Source: Struthio camelus | Taxonomy: Eukaryota > Chordata > Aves > Struthioniformes > Struthionidae | Direction of reading: 5' to 3' | DNA length: 64,000 nucleotides | Assembly (NCBI RefSeq): GCF_040807025.1 | Contig: NC_090981.1 | Span: 35,753,817-35,817,816 of the forward strand | Part shown: positions 1 through 13,330 of the stretch, one piece after another | Layout: the number at the start of each line of letters is the position of its first letter | Position numbering within the stretch: the first letter of the stretch is position 1 | Position numbers and translations under genes: made by a program | Notes under the pieces: generated by a model | What the model saw: the letters and a program-made list of their open reading frames with translations, nothing else | Told to the model about the DNA's origin: nothing | Databases searched by the model: none

Positions 1-3000
1 AATATTAGAGGTTCTGGGTCCTTCCTGTGAAGTTTATCTCCACTCCAGTGTTTAAAAAAGGCTCTAGTTTGCAGTGCTGCAACAGAGACAGAAGTCAGGC
101 ATTGCAGCTCTCACTCTTGTGGCACCAGAGTAACTTTTTGGGTTTAGTCCAGAAATAACATAGGAGAAGATAAAGAGTGACAACAGATGAATAATGGGCA
201 GATAGACATGACTCTACTGTTGAGAAAGGAGGAATGGAAAAAGATAAAGACAAAAAGCAAAGGTAAATAAAAAGAGAAAACCAATGACAACAGAGGTAAC
301 AACAGTGGAGAAAAGAAAGTTCCACCTCAGAAATGAGCAGAGAAGAAAAGTGAATGAAAAAAATTGAAAACAATACCATAACTGAGAAGATAAGTAGAGA
401 CAGAAGTGCACCCTAAGAGACATTCTAGATGGAAAACACTACATCCAAAAAAATCAAAATAGTGAAGAAACAACATGTCAGTATTCATTGGGGGACAAAC
501 CAGGCTGACAGGTAAATGAATTATTGAACTTTGTTAGCTGTAAAATAAAAATAACATACACACCAAAGCACATATCCTTCTTCCATTCCCAAGTCTAGAG
601 TAAGACTCACAGCCCTAAGCAGTATGCATACAAGATGAATCACAGCCTCTTCCCCTGATAAGCTTGTGGTCTAATTAACATGGTAGAAGCACAACTTGAA
701 AAAAGAAAACTATGTATAGCAATAAAATAGAATCTGTTTTGCTATCTTCTTTTGTAGAAGAAACACTCATACTTCTATCACTGCCAGTCCACACATTTAA
801 TGTTATTGCTACATACTGTATCAAAGATTTAGCCCTTGAGTGAGATACTTCTTGCATCTTTCCTCTCCGCCTTCTACTTCAGCAGTCAGCTACAGTTCTT
901 TTCCAAGACCCTGTTTAGCAAGGGCTTGTTGCTAGCAAAGAATATTTTAGTTCTTTCCACCTACAACTTTCAACTAAACACTGTTCCACCACACTTCCAG
1001 CTCATTTGTATCACCAATTCAAAGGTAGCATCTTGTTAAATTTCCTGAAAGGCAAAAGTTTTCCACCTACTCAGGTGACAAATTCAAAATCTGAAGAAAG
1101 AATTAGGGCAAACAGCAACCCAAGGCTACGTTGTAATTTCCTCTTATACTTCCTCTTCTCCTGTGGTGTTTATCTCAGCATTATCTCTGTGGCGACACAA
1201 CGAACGTGAACCTGTGAACACCACAGGTTTTATCTGCCTCAGAAAAGCTTTTTTTGTTTGTTTTCCAAAGTAAAATAAAAATGGCATTATTTCTACTGTA
1301 CATACAATCAACTCAAACCCTAAGCCTAAGGAGCTTCCTACTATCCATGCTTTATTTCTCTCTCTCATCTGGTTCACTGGTGATGACTCCTACTAAAAAG
1401 TGTATTTTACTGAACCTAAACAATGATTAAAAAAATTTGTCTATGCTCAATGTACCTTGATATTCAAATCAATATCTAGTTAATAAATTATAGAGAGATT
1501 GAAGTACAAGTACTTTAACTTCAAAAGAACAGCTATCTTTGTAACACAAGTGTGCCACAAACAGTTGTAGCAAATCAAAATTCACAGGGGGACTCGTTCA
1601 GAAAGTGTTTGCTTGGAAAAGCAATGAACCTGCTTCTCTGCCTTTCAGGAATAGGGCTTTAGGTTTGCCTTCACAATACCTTCAATAACTGCACAGCCTG
1701 CAAGTATACATAAACCATAGTAACTACAGTAGCCATGGTGTCTGGAACCATAATCAAAGAAATGCATCGGAATCATTAAAGAGAAAAGGTAACAAAATAC
1801 ACAGAAAACCCTGTAAAATACCAGAAGCAGCTACTAAAACAAACGAGGACAATATGCGTGGGAGGCAACATGAAATACTTAAGTCCTAACTAAATGATTC
1901 ATGCTCTAAACTTACTAGCGCCAGTACGTTAATGGCAGCACTACATTAAGCATTGTCCCTGGGCCACACTTTCAGAGAGATTCAAGTGCATCTTTGTGGT
2001 ACTGGACACTCAATTGCTGCTGAACATAAACACAGAATATAGGAGCACTATATATGCTCCTTGTATATGTTAACATACACATACATATGTTAACATACAT
2101 ATATGTATGACATATGCCTATAAATGTGGGTACCTAAATATGAACATCTCTTTCTGTCACACCGGTACAAATTAAGCTGCTACTGAAGCATTAGCTTTTG
2201 GGGCAGGATAACTTAACAAGCAGCAAAAGGTACCATCCGTTTCAAAGCACAGACCATGACATTAGTTTTAAATAAGCCATGGACCCATCTCCTAAACTGT
2301 AGAGAAAGTACAGGTGCTATTTTTTCTAAAGATCTGTGCTAGTTCTATAAGCTTTCAAAAACTGAAACTTGAGTCTATTCACATTATATCATCAAAAATC
2401 ATTCTTACAATCAAGTGAGGAACAACCCGGACTGACCATCCTAACAGTGGGGAATCTGGGTTGCTTTTTGTACAGCACCTTTCCTGTTGTCACATTTATA
2501 AGCCCAAGAGCCTTTTAGGAAAACTGGGCAATTATCCCAAACCATCAATGGGAACATGTACACGGTCAGAAGGATGCAAGCAATATACACATGGAAACAT
2601 TCAAGGGAAGATATAGCAGAAGGGAAGGGTACTGGCCAGACAAGTCAATAAGGAATAGACAAGGAGATCCTATTTGCACGAGACAGAAATCAATTGCTGA
2701 AATGATTACAGATATACCACCACCCAGCAGACCAAGTCTCTGGAGAGTCCAGAAATATTTTTGGTTTTTATAGTTACTAATTCTTAACTGTATAGCGTAC
2801 AGGCACAAACTGTTTAGACAGAACCCTGCCAGCACCTGGCTAAAAGTGCGGCTAAAAGTTGTTGCCTATTTTGGGACGTTGATGCTACCTAGAACTGTCT
2901 GCTCAAAAAACAGGTATTTGCTTTTGCAGTCATGACTTCAATCCAAGGGGCAAAATGTGCTTTACAAACAAGTCCCACCACTGAGAGTTAGCCATTTGGA

Positions 3001-4163
3001 TATCATAAAAGAAACAGCACAAGCAGCACTGAAAAGAAAGCCTGACATTTTACCCAAGGCTTTTACCTTCCCTTCCTTGAAAGGGTATGGTTGAACAGCA
3101 CTGTGATGGTCTGGAAACAAATAATCTGCCAGGTTTTGTAATGAGCTAATTTCTTGCCCATTCCACGTATTTAGAAGGCTAGAACAACTGATACAATTTT
3201 ATATTTTAATAGTAATCATTGGAGATTCAAGTACTGTACATATGTATTTTTCCCTACAGTATCTTATTTAAGAATCTAACTTACGTGCTCTGAATTGTCC
3301 TCAGAGGTAACCACTTACCTCTATTAACAATAAAATTTAGAAGCTAAACTTAGTCCTCTAAATAGTGTATAAATCAAATGCCTCAACTAGAATTAAATGA
3401 GTACCACCGTGACAAAGCTACTGGAGTATCTAGTTTAACAAACAGAATAAATCCAAGAGGTATATGAAGGATAAGACTGCTATTTGTCCAGTTACGTTTT
3501 CATGCAGGCAAACTGGACAAAACGTATTGTTGCACCCCAAGTCCCATCTGTCACTTCTAGAGCGAGGGATAATCTCCTAGACCCAGAGTTACTGCTCCTC
3601 GGTACCGCTTAGGAACCAAAACTAAAATTATTTCAAGTAGAACACACAAAAAAATCATATTTGGATGTACAGGAATTGAGTTAAATTTAGAAATATGCCA
3701 TTTAGTCAGTACAAAAAAAATTTTTTTTACAGTCTGGTATTACAGGAAGTGCTTATAAATTTACAGTAGTAAATAGAATCCCAAGTTCTATCAGAGGACG
3801 ATGGGATTAGGCTTCCTCTCTCTTCTGAGAAGTTGACAACAGTCCACTGTTATCAGACTTCAATTAAAGAAGTCTGTTAGCTGCTCTTAAAAGTACTGCT
3901 GGAGTTGTTTTCACCTTTACTGGGAATAACAAGTAGGCTTTCTGCTTGTAGACTGCCGACAGCATGGGGGTTTTGCATGGGGTCAAAATGCTTTCAGTAG
4001 AACAGGTTTAGAATTGAAGGGAATACCTTCAGTGAAAAGGTTGAAGTTCTCATAGTCCTGAGCAGAAGAGAAAAAGAAAGCGATTTGCCTAGATGGCAGC
4101 AGAAAGCCTACAGTGCCATTCAGAGGAGCCTGCCTGGACTCAGCAATAAGAAACAAAGATACC

Positions 4164-4183
4164 TTTTTTTTTTTTTTTTTTTT
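4164..4183. repeat. T20 homopolymer
   Basis: Twenty consecutive T followed by AAA. No retroposon body is visible beside it, so it may be simple slippage. Confidence 0.85.
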
Positions 4184-7100
4184 AAACCACAGTATCTCTT
4201 CAAATACACATCAAATCTCTTTTAAAAACTGTTTTAAAAACTTTTTCAGGAGAGCTGGGCCTCTATTTCACTCTCCAAAATAAGGCAAAAGATTTTCAGC
4301 ATACTGGATACTGGGCTATTTGGGAAATCTAGCCACTAGGAGCTTCCTTGTTTCCAGCAGAATTCCAGTCTATAGCTATTTTAATCATTTTTTATCCTAA
4401 AAACAGAACTCAATTTTTATTAGTAAAATTATACAATCCATTTAAATCCTGCTACAACATTTGTACTAATACTTTGCAAAAGACAGTTTTGTCAGCTCTA
4501 GTAAAAACAGTTTCTCAAGAACTAAAACTATTCCTTGAACAGGAGTAGCACTAGAAAAGTCGTTCATAACACCCCCTATACCCGATGAGCTTTTTTCTTC
4601 AATCTGAGGCTATAAATACCAGAAATTAGGGGGTTTACATAAACTGATACTCAAATTTCCCTTCCCTGCCTAGCTTTAGGATACCTGTTCCTCTGACAAC
4701 GGCAATGCGCTCTCAGATAGCTGCTCTTAACACAATTCCTGATTAAGCTTTCAGTCCACACACCTGTTCTCTAAATCCTGATGAATGACTGAATCAAGAA
4801 TTTACCTCTACTTGTCAGGGTCAAATAGGGCCACTGCATCTCACCACACTGATGTTCTGCAAGCTATTTAAAATTCAAACCTTCTGCAGTCCTTGCTTAG
4901 GTAACACTCCCATAGTCACCAGAAATATAAATGGACCCCGAACAGTATGACTGGATCAACACATCAGTATTTTTTTCCCTGACTGCAATTTATAAGAAGG
5001 CAGCTTACAAATGACAAGCAAGGTCTTACATATCTTGTACAAAGTGTATCAGCTGGCATCAATGCTCTTACAAATGCTCTACCAGCTGGCTGGCTGTAGC
5101 TGAGCCAGTTCCTCTGCTGAGCAACAGCATGACCTCTAGCTAACACAGATTACAACAGCATAAAATTCCCACTCTTCACCCTGATGCTGAGCAGTACGAA
5201 AAAGAGTACAATTCTAGCCCCGATGTGCTGCAAAAAGGCACTACAGAAAGCTACACTATCTACAGCATCTGGCTGTGAGGTACATGTCCAGCCTCTTATT
5301 AAGGACCAACACGTAAATTAACATGACAATACTTTATGCATTACATAAACTGTAATACCTAGTGACTGACTACTTATCTTTAACCTAATGCTTCACTTCA
5401 GGCATCAGCTCTACAATTTACACTGTGTAAGCCTCAACACAGTTTCCTTACCCCTTTCTACTCTCAGAACTTTGCATCTCATCCTATTCCCTTTTATTCT
5501 CTCCCCTAAAGACTTGTTACAATTACTCACTCCTCCCTCAGAGCAGGACCTGGAAACAGAAGTGTAGAGCCTAGTTCTCAAAGTTGGTATATGGTGAGCT
5601 GCCTATAGACTCAACACCATTCCTGATTTTTGCCAGGAACATTCCAGGTAAGAACTAAAGTGCAAGGGCAAAAGAGCACTTCGCACATTCCTGTGTTTTG
5701 AATAGAAAAGGAGAGCATCTTTAGTGTAAATTTGAAAGGACAGTATCCATCAACAGCGCCACAGCCTTCTGGGCAAGTAACAATAAAAGGAGCACAAAAG
5801 GGTTCCATCAGGTAACATAGATTTTTCGTAAGGGTGAACAATGTCCTCAATACCCTACATGGTTACTTCTCCAGGTGCAAAGCCTCATGGAGGAAGGCAG
5901 AGTCATATGAGATCATTTTGGCAGAGGCAATCCTGGCAGCGGTCCCACATGTGCCTGCCACCAGTTTCACCTGCTCAGCTGAGCTGACTGCCTTGAAGAT
6001 GTGCACGCTGATGGAAATTACAAGACACTGACTTTTCTGCAAAACTCGCAGGGATAGAAGGCTTTAAAAATAGCCATGTTCAGGACGTTCATAGACACAC
6101 AGACACCCTCTTCACTTATGATGATTAGAATGACATGACATAAGGGGAAATTCATGGCAGAGAAGAGGAAAGTATATTTTCTGGTAGCACTATGTTAAAG
6201 GGAGAACTACGTTTACAAAAAAAATAGCAAGAAGACAGCTGTTTCAAAATGTTTCATGTCTCTAGTGATAAATAATTAAAGAACATCAAGGTGTGTATTT
6301 TGAAAGGGTTTGATATAATAACAGTGGAGATGGAGCAGATCTTTTTCCAGTATAGACGGAAGAGACATGGATGACAGTCTAGAAGACAAAAAGAGATTGC
6401 AGTAAATGAGGCTGAAAACATCAAACAGCGCAAACATGGGTCAGTGGCAGAAATAAAGGTGATAGTCTTTTCAGAGGTGACGTAAAGGAAAACCTGGCAG
6501 ATAATAACCTCAGTAACAGTGATGGGAGAGAAGGACAGCCCAAAATAATACCAAAGCCAAGGCAAGTTTACAGCAGGAATGGTGGACATGACAAGAGTCA
6601 TGTCACAGAATAAGGCATGGAACTCAGAATGTGATAAGCAAGGCTTTCTTGAATTCACTTTGTTTCATTCCAGATAATGCAGAATCACATGCCTTCCTCC
6701 CACATTCCAGATACACAGCTGACAGCACAACTAATGCTATTTTCTGACCAAGGCAGTTAGTCTCTAATGCTATTGTGCTTTACTACCGATGGCTGCAACC
6801 TTTACCAGAGTTGTGTATCTGTTGATGCAAGATCATCAAATATATATTTAAAGTAAACCTGGCAGCATTCAATTATTTACAGCAAATCTGAAATCAATTA
6901 TCTAACTTAGAACCCCGAACAGTTGCTTGATTACTATGCCTTCTCCACAATAGAGCAAACTAAAAGTTAATTGAGCTCAAAAGCTTCTGTAAGTTTGCAT
7001 GAAAGACATCAACACTTATGTCAAGCAAATTAAAAGAATATAATAAATGTAAATATTGCTATGAATTATTGTACACGAGAAGCTTTGAAATCAGTAATAT

Positions 7101-8124
7101 CCCATCTAAAAAAGTATTCTCCAGTCGAAGAATAAATCTTATTGTAGAATATGAGACATCAAAAATAGAGAAACAACCACTACGCAACAGTAGCAGTGAA
7201 ATCTACTAGTAGGAGTAAAGCACTGACTTCCTGTACCCCTGGCCACCTACTGCAGGGCAGCACAGCTGGAAGTAGCACAACATTCTAGAGATTTATCTCT
7301 ATACCTCCATCTTCAAGAGCAGGAGCTTCTAGTGTCTAATCTAAAAAGATGACACTCTCACACTAATTCGAGTCATTGAACTGTGCGCTTTGTGTTAAAG
7401 TCCTGCTGGAAATGCATATAGAAAGCATATGAGTCTAGAACTTGTCTGACTTGGCTGTCAGATAGCTCATTCTTCCTCACATACCTATGTCAAAAACGTT
7501 CATACTTATTCAGGCCACAAAAGTCTCAGACAAGAATGTACTTGGGAACAGATCAACAGCCCTACTTTAAATGCTCACTCATATTAGAGAATTGACTTAA
7601 CTGGGAGGCACTACCCTACCAGGCACTGGACCTCTCATACGGACACAACGGAAAACTCTACCCATAGTTAAGTCTGTCCAAAGAGCACATGGTTTAACAA
7701 AACATACGCAGAGCTGTGAAAAATGCTTGGACATTACAACATCACAGAGCTGCAGAAAGATGTTGAACTAATGTTGACATTAACTGTGGGATAGCTATAG
7801 GACGTGCCTAAGAGAGATATTAGCATGAGTACTCCTTATAAGAACACAACGAAAGGTCTAATATCATAGCAGCTTAGCCCACTTGTGTTTCTTCTGTACT
7901 TTTACAGTCATACCTAGACATTTGGTGCTGAGAGAATAGCCAAGCATTCTAAGTTGTGGGATTGCCACATCTGAAAGACTGGAATGCCTTTTTGTTTGCC
8001 AGATAACCTCTGCTCACCTCTAAACAGCAGACAAGTGTTAAACTGAAGTTTTTATTTAGTTCATACAATCCAAACATAGAAGATGCACGTACATTTATGT
8101 GTTTACAGACAGGCATAGAGAACT

Positions 8125-8142
8125 AAAAAAAAAAAAAAAAAA
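8125..8142. repeat. A18 homopolymer
   Basis: Eighteen consecutive A. The preceding 100 bp (about 8040-8124) carries no LINE 3' end or processed-gene sequence that I recognise. Confidence 0.85.
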
Positions 8143-9172
8143 CATGAAAAACATAAAGGTATATTTCAAGTATAATTTGTATCATCTTAAAAACAATCTT
8201 CCCCTTTCTTTTTCTTTCTATTGTCAGGATGCTTACCTGTTGTTACATTGGGGATCAGGTTTTTAAGACAACTCTTCATCCAAAAATTAGCATCCACAGA
8301 AGTGGATTCAGATATAGGGACCCTTGCAACTTTCTCTGGGGTGGCGTTCAAACGAACATCTTTTCATTTCCCTGTCTAAATGTACTTACGGATGATGAGG
8401 GTGCCTATCAAATCTTTTTTCTGAAGCAGTTTCTCTTAGCCTCACATTGGATAAATAAGACAGACTATGTTAATGACTGCTTTTAACAAGCTGCAACATG
8501 AAAGTGGCACTCCTTTCCACCTAAGAAGGGTGAAACCGAAATCTCTAGGTGAACCCTTTATATACATTGAAACTTACATCTCTGATAAACATATATAGAA
8601 AACTAAGTGACAAGCAAGTAACACACAAACATATCAATGGGATAATGCACGGCACTTATTATTAGCACTCGAGCATAGAGAGGATAGCAATCAAACATAT
8701 TCAAGTAGAAACGCGGGCTGGGTTTGAGGAATACTGAACCATATATACACTCCTAGAAACAAGAACTAATTCAAAGTAATTTTACAGCTCAGGTATGCAA
8801 AAGACCAACCAGAGGATCTCAAGTACCTTCTTTCACTCTGAAACTTTCCTTTAGTCTTTCTATTGCAACTCGAGAGAGTTAACTCACTTATACCTCTAGG
8901 TCCCAAAATAAAAAAAAAAAAAAACACAAGGGCTGAACACACAATTCCACACTGCAGTTTGCATTTTGGTAACTACTGAAGTCAACTGGACTTTTAGGCT
9001 ATGTCCTGTCATATGTAACTCTTTATCTCAGAATATTTACATTTCTTGTCCTAAATACACATAACAGTCTTCATAGAGCTGCCAATTTTTTACTTTCTTT
9101 TCGAATTTATATGAATACTAGCATCAAACAGGAAACATTTGTAATTGCTTTTTCTGCAATATCTGCAATCAG

Positions 9173-9186
9173 CCAGCAGAGGGCAC
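9173..9186 (+). promoter_or_regulatory. CTCF-type binding motif
   Basis: CCAGCAGAGGGCAC fits the vertebrate CTCF core consensus at all 14 positions. It lies in gene-free DNA 15 kb upstream of ARRDC3, where an insulator or loop anchor would make sense. Binding depends on chromatin and is not shown by sequence alone. Confidence 0.55.
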
Positions 9187-10584
9187 TAAAAAGCAGCTAA
9201 TGAGCTATGCGCTCACCTCATGCATTGTTCAAAATCAGTTATAAATATTGCCTTCCTTTCCTGTGGCAAGCAGACATGCAGAAAAAATCCACTCACGTAA
9301 TTCATAGCGCCAGTTATAATTCATAAACACCTGAAATAAAAACTGTTAATAGTTATACACTACACCACTGCAGTGGGGTCAGAGAAGTAGCAGCATAAGC
9401 GCCCATCACAGATGAACACTAACATGCTAAAAGCACTAAGCAAGTATTCAGCAAAGCCAGCAAAGCTCACCTGAACTGTCATAAAAACCTTCCCAATCTC
9501 CCAAATTTCCACAATATCCTCATTCTTTTCCTTCTTATTTAGCTATCCTCTAAGTATTTATTCCATTTACTAATGCTAAATTACACTAAGCAGTTAAACT
9601 AATAATACCAATCACGACTCAGATCACCACCATTTTACATCACTATGCATTTTAGACGCTTTTAGTGCAAGTGCTAACATTGGGATCTACACCCGTTATC
9701 ATTAATCTCCTAGTTTAGTTGCTCTCCTTTATTCCACCAGCACCAGATGATCTGTGAGCAGTTCTTTTCCTCCTTACAGCTGCTTTTTTTCCCATTACTC
9801 ACAATACCAGCAAACATAGCTGTTCTCAGTAATCTAATCGTTTCACTCAAGTACATGTAAAAAGATCCTACCCTCAGTGAGTGTGTTACCACAAACATAA
9901 GAAATCCACTTGAGTTTTAAAAGAATAAAAGTATATCATCTATATTAAAAACTTGCATTGGCAGATTAGAAAATCTCCAGAACTTCCTCAGACTGAGTAA
10001 ACAAAAACTGCTAAGCAGGCTTGATTTCCAGAGAGAACGACTACACACATCGAAATGAAACAGCTGCAGTGAATACCAAGCAATAGCGCTGCCACTGATG
10101 TACATTACATAGATGAACTTTGCCAGCTTATACAAGCCAAAGATGTGGTACTAGGACTTTTTGTTCTTCAGTAAACTTTCCAGAGAACATTTCTTAAGTG
10201 TTTTATCACTCAGGGTTAATTTCATAGTAAATACACTGTTTGCGAGGAAGGACATTATTTTGAACTACTGAAAGGCCTATTACAGTAATTAAGTTCGCTT
10301 ACTTTTCTTTCGTTACATTAATTTGGATCACTTGCATTTTCTGCTCAGCTGCCTAATGCTTTAAATTACCCCTTTAAATAACAGTAGAAACGTGAGGGGC
10401 TTTTGTTCCTTACTGAGAAGTAAAGAGAAGAAAAAGATGAAAAAAACAAAAATGATAATGGATCCTAAACTTGCCACTTCCAACGGTGCAAGCTATAAGA
10501 TGGACTCACTGGAAGAGCAGCTAAATTATTCATTAGCTACCTTTTTTTAATTCCTAATCCACAGAGATCTGGAAACACTGGTAC

Positions 10585-10715
10585 AACAAAGAGAGCACTG
10601 AGCCAGGCCTTTGGAAGAGAGGAATTCCGTTTCCTCTCTAACACTGACCTGTTGGATGATTCGAGAGTCTTTGTGTTGCTCAGTTTCCTCAGTGGGAAAA
10701 TGGGACTTGCTCCCT
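10585..10715 (+). mobile_element. MIR-like SINE relic
   Basis: Two ordered blocks match the MIR layout: GAGCACTGAGCCAGGC near the start, and GCTCAGTTTCCTCAGTGGGA then AAATGGGAC at 10678-10705. The latter is the diagnostic core CTCAGTTTCCTCATCTGTAAAATGGGG with changes. The middle is strongly diverged. MIR elements are ancient in amniotes and non-mobile. The exact ends are uncertain. Confidence 0.6.
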
Positions 10716-13242
10716 TTGTAATTCTTGAGAATTACTGGTGGATTTGCTGGAATTATGACTTTGTTAAAGTACTTTACTTAAGTCACAGGAAGCTCACCGA
10801 CAAAACCCTGAGTGGAACTTCAGTGTGAAGGCCCGAGAGATACTTGCCCCTAATGCACGAAAATATGTGACAGCAAGACTGATCAAGTATGTTTCCATAA
10901 TTCAGCTGCCCAGCATTAAACTTCCTGCCCTGCAGCGCTTAGTAAGGCCCTTAATGTCCCCTCTATAAGTCCACACTTAAAGTTATTTACACTCTGCAGT
11001 ATTTTTGTGTGAATCTTTTTCCAAAAAAATATTAATAGCAATTTCAAAGATAAAATTCACTCTGACAACTCCATGATGTACACTAGTAGTCTTATTTCTT
11101 GACTGATTAATTTAAGCAGAGAAGTTGCAAACATTTCTAAGCTGTTCTTGAAGGATACATCAACACCCACATCAGCGAAGCATTAGAACTGTATCTTTTT
11201 GTACTATTCTGTGCACTAATCACAATGAATACAAAAAATGTGTCTAGGCATCCCTTCCCAGAACACAAGCAACTTTTCTTGGTCAAGTTTTCAGTAATGG
11301 ACATAGGTCATTAAAACTTAATATACATTTTCCTTCCTCCATGACCATTTTCAACAGCTGCCTATGTTGGGTGAAAAGGCAATACGTAGCGAATCTATTA
11401 TTCAGGTTTAGCCACGCAGGTGTCAGAAATATAACATAACTCTATGCTAACCATAACGGTCCTCTTAAAGAGTTTCAGACAGGAAGTAGGTTAGTACCTG
11501 TCTTCAGTGTGAAGATTTTAAGCATCCCCAGTAGGCCAACAAAAATAACAATATCAGTCTCAGCAGAGCACCATCTGCAAACTTGCTCAGCTAATTTTTT
11601 TTTCCAAAACAATTTTGCCATTCTGCTGAAAAGGATTCTTCTTTGGGGATCTTTACAGGGTGCAAGATTAATTGGTGGCAAATACTTTTACCCATATGTG
11701 TTAACAATTTACCTGACAAAGTAGATTACCCCCACTAAGAGAAATTTTATGAAAACTTCAGCAAAAAATAGTCTGAAGATGCCTCACTTATATTGAACTG
11801 AACATATGAATATTACAAGGTTTGTCATCTAATATTTCGCTACTCTGGAATTCTGATGTCCTCTACCTTTACCGTGTCAGTGATTTCAGTGAAACACATG
11901 GGACTACACCTGAAGGAAATGCTTACTCCTGGAGTAAGGGTATCAGAGGAAAGCCTAAAGCACTTCTTCCATTACTTAATAACCATAGCATCATCACAGA
12001 GAGAAAGGGAAAGAAAGAGAAAAAAGTAACACTACTAGTTAGATCAGTGTTGCCCAAAACATCCCGGGTGTTCATCAAAATGCCATTCATTTAATGAGGT
12101 TATTCTTCAGGTTAAAAAAAAAAAAATTTATTCTCCAATTATCACTCACTTTTATACTTGGCCCAGCATGGTTGTGAAAAAGCATGAATCACTACAGGCA
12201 AATGAGCCTGAAACTCACAATGTAGTAAAATGAAGGATGCCTTTGCCAAAGTTGGTAGATCCTGGAAAATCACAGGTTCTAACTGCATATTACAATGTTT
12301 CACTTAAATGCCCAGCTCCAGAATTGATTCTAGACACTTGCGTTCAATCCAGATATAATACGTATGCAGAATTAAGCACCTGAGAACGAGATCCATAAAC
12401 AACGTTAGGCTGAATGTACACCTATCTGTAGCAGCCCACAAAATTTGTTGAGAACGTGGTCTTAACCCACCGCCGTATAACTGCCTCAGCTGGGGTGGCA
12501 GGAAAATGAATCTACTTACTTGGAATCCACAACCAGGATACAGGAAAACTTGAGACAGAAAAAATCCTGGTGTACACTTCTGGCATGTAAAAGATGAGTG
12601 GCAGATACACTATGTCCCATAACAAGGAAAAGTGCTGGTTCCCCTGTACAAGTTACACTTACTACAATTTTACTATACTCGTGTGCCTAGACCCACTCCT
12701 GCTTTTAGGTGGCCTTTATTAAAATTTAAGAAAAAAAACGAAACTGAACTTATAAGGGCCACTCCTATTTTTTTTTTTTTAAAATAGACTACATGAGAAA
12801 AACTGAAGAGCCAAGAAGCAATACTGTCAGCTATGACCACGTGCAGACATACAAAGTTCCACATCCAGCACGTAAGAGTCATTTTTCTGGACGCTACTGC
12901 GTGCCACTCCGCTGTAATGCCTGAATCCCATAACTATACGGCATATTGCCCCAGGCTACCTCTTGCTGTAGAACTCAGCATGACAAAGCGGCTGTCGGCT
13001 GCCAGCCAGCTGCTATAAGCAGCTGGGGCGGTGGTACAGAGAAGGGGAGTAGCCTTACTCTGCAAACTGTCCTTAATAAATTTGACACTCGTGTACCCAC
13101 AGACATACCTGTCACATGACCAGGTATGTCCACCGTACACAAATGGACATACGTTTTATGTGAACATAGGCCTGACTCTGACTTTTGGACCCGCACTTGA
13201 GTCTCAAATGTCAGGATTATATTACCTTAATGAGTACGTAGT

Positions 13243-13330
13243 ATGTGACTAGAGCACTTCTAAGGACATTGGAGTTCAGGGTTCAAAGCCATACTTTTTA
13301 CATAGGTCTCTAACTAACAGGCTTTTTGTA
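13243..13330 (+). mobile_element. tRNA-derived SINE relic
   Basis: TGACTAGAGCACTTCTAAGG resembles the A-box region of tRNA-derived SINEs. It is followed by a perfect B box, GGTTCAAAGCC, at 13280-13290 (consensus GGTTCRANNCC). The order and the 30-bp spacing match old amniote SINE heads such as MIR. It does not fold as a tRNA, so it is not called as one. Confidence 0.5.

Larger units (their letters stand above)
1..9172. other. Left flank, gene-free AT-rich DNA (first part)
   Basis: No open frame here resembles a known protein family on either strand. Contents: a purine-rich stretch at about 150-420, two copies of the palindrome TATGTTAACATA 20 bp apart (2066-2077 and 2086-2097), T20 at 4164-4183, A18 at 8125-8142 and an A-run at 8908-8923. 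The 134-codon minus-strand frame at 6254-6658 has no recognisable domain. The rest is unique-looking intergenic sequence. Confidence 0.7.

Noticed and set aside
6254..6658. 134-codon minus-strand frame, briefly considered as an olfactory receptor fragment or LINE tail
   Set aside because: Phrases such as SEKTITFIS look receptor-like, but no conserved receptor motif (MAYDRY, PMYFF) is present and the surrounding frames do not continue the match.
13243..13330. A true tRNA gene at the B box
   Set aside because: No cloverleaf partner stems, anticodon loop or terminator fit. A SINE relic explains the B box better.
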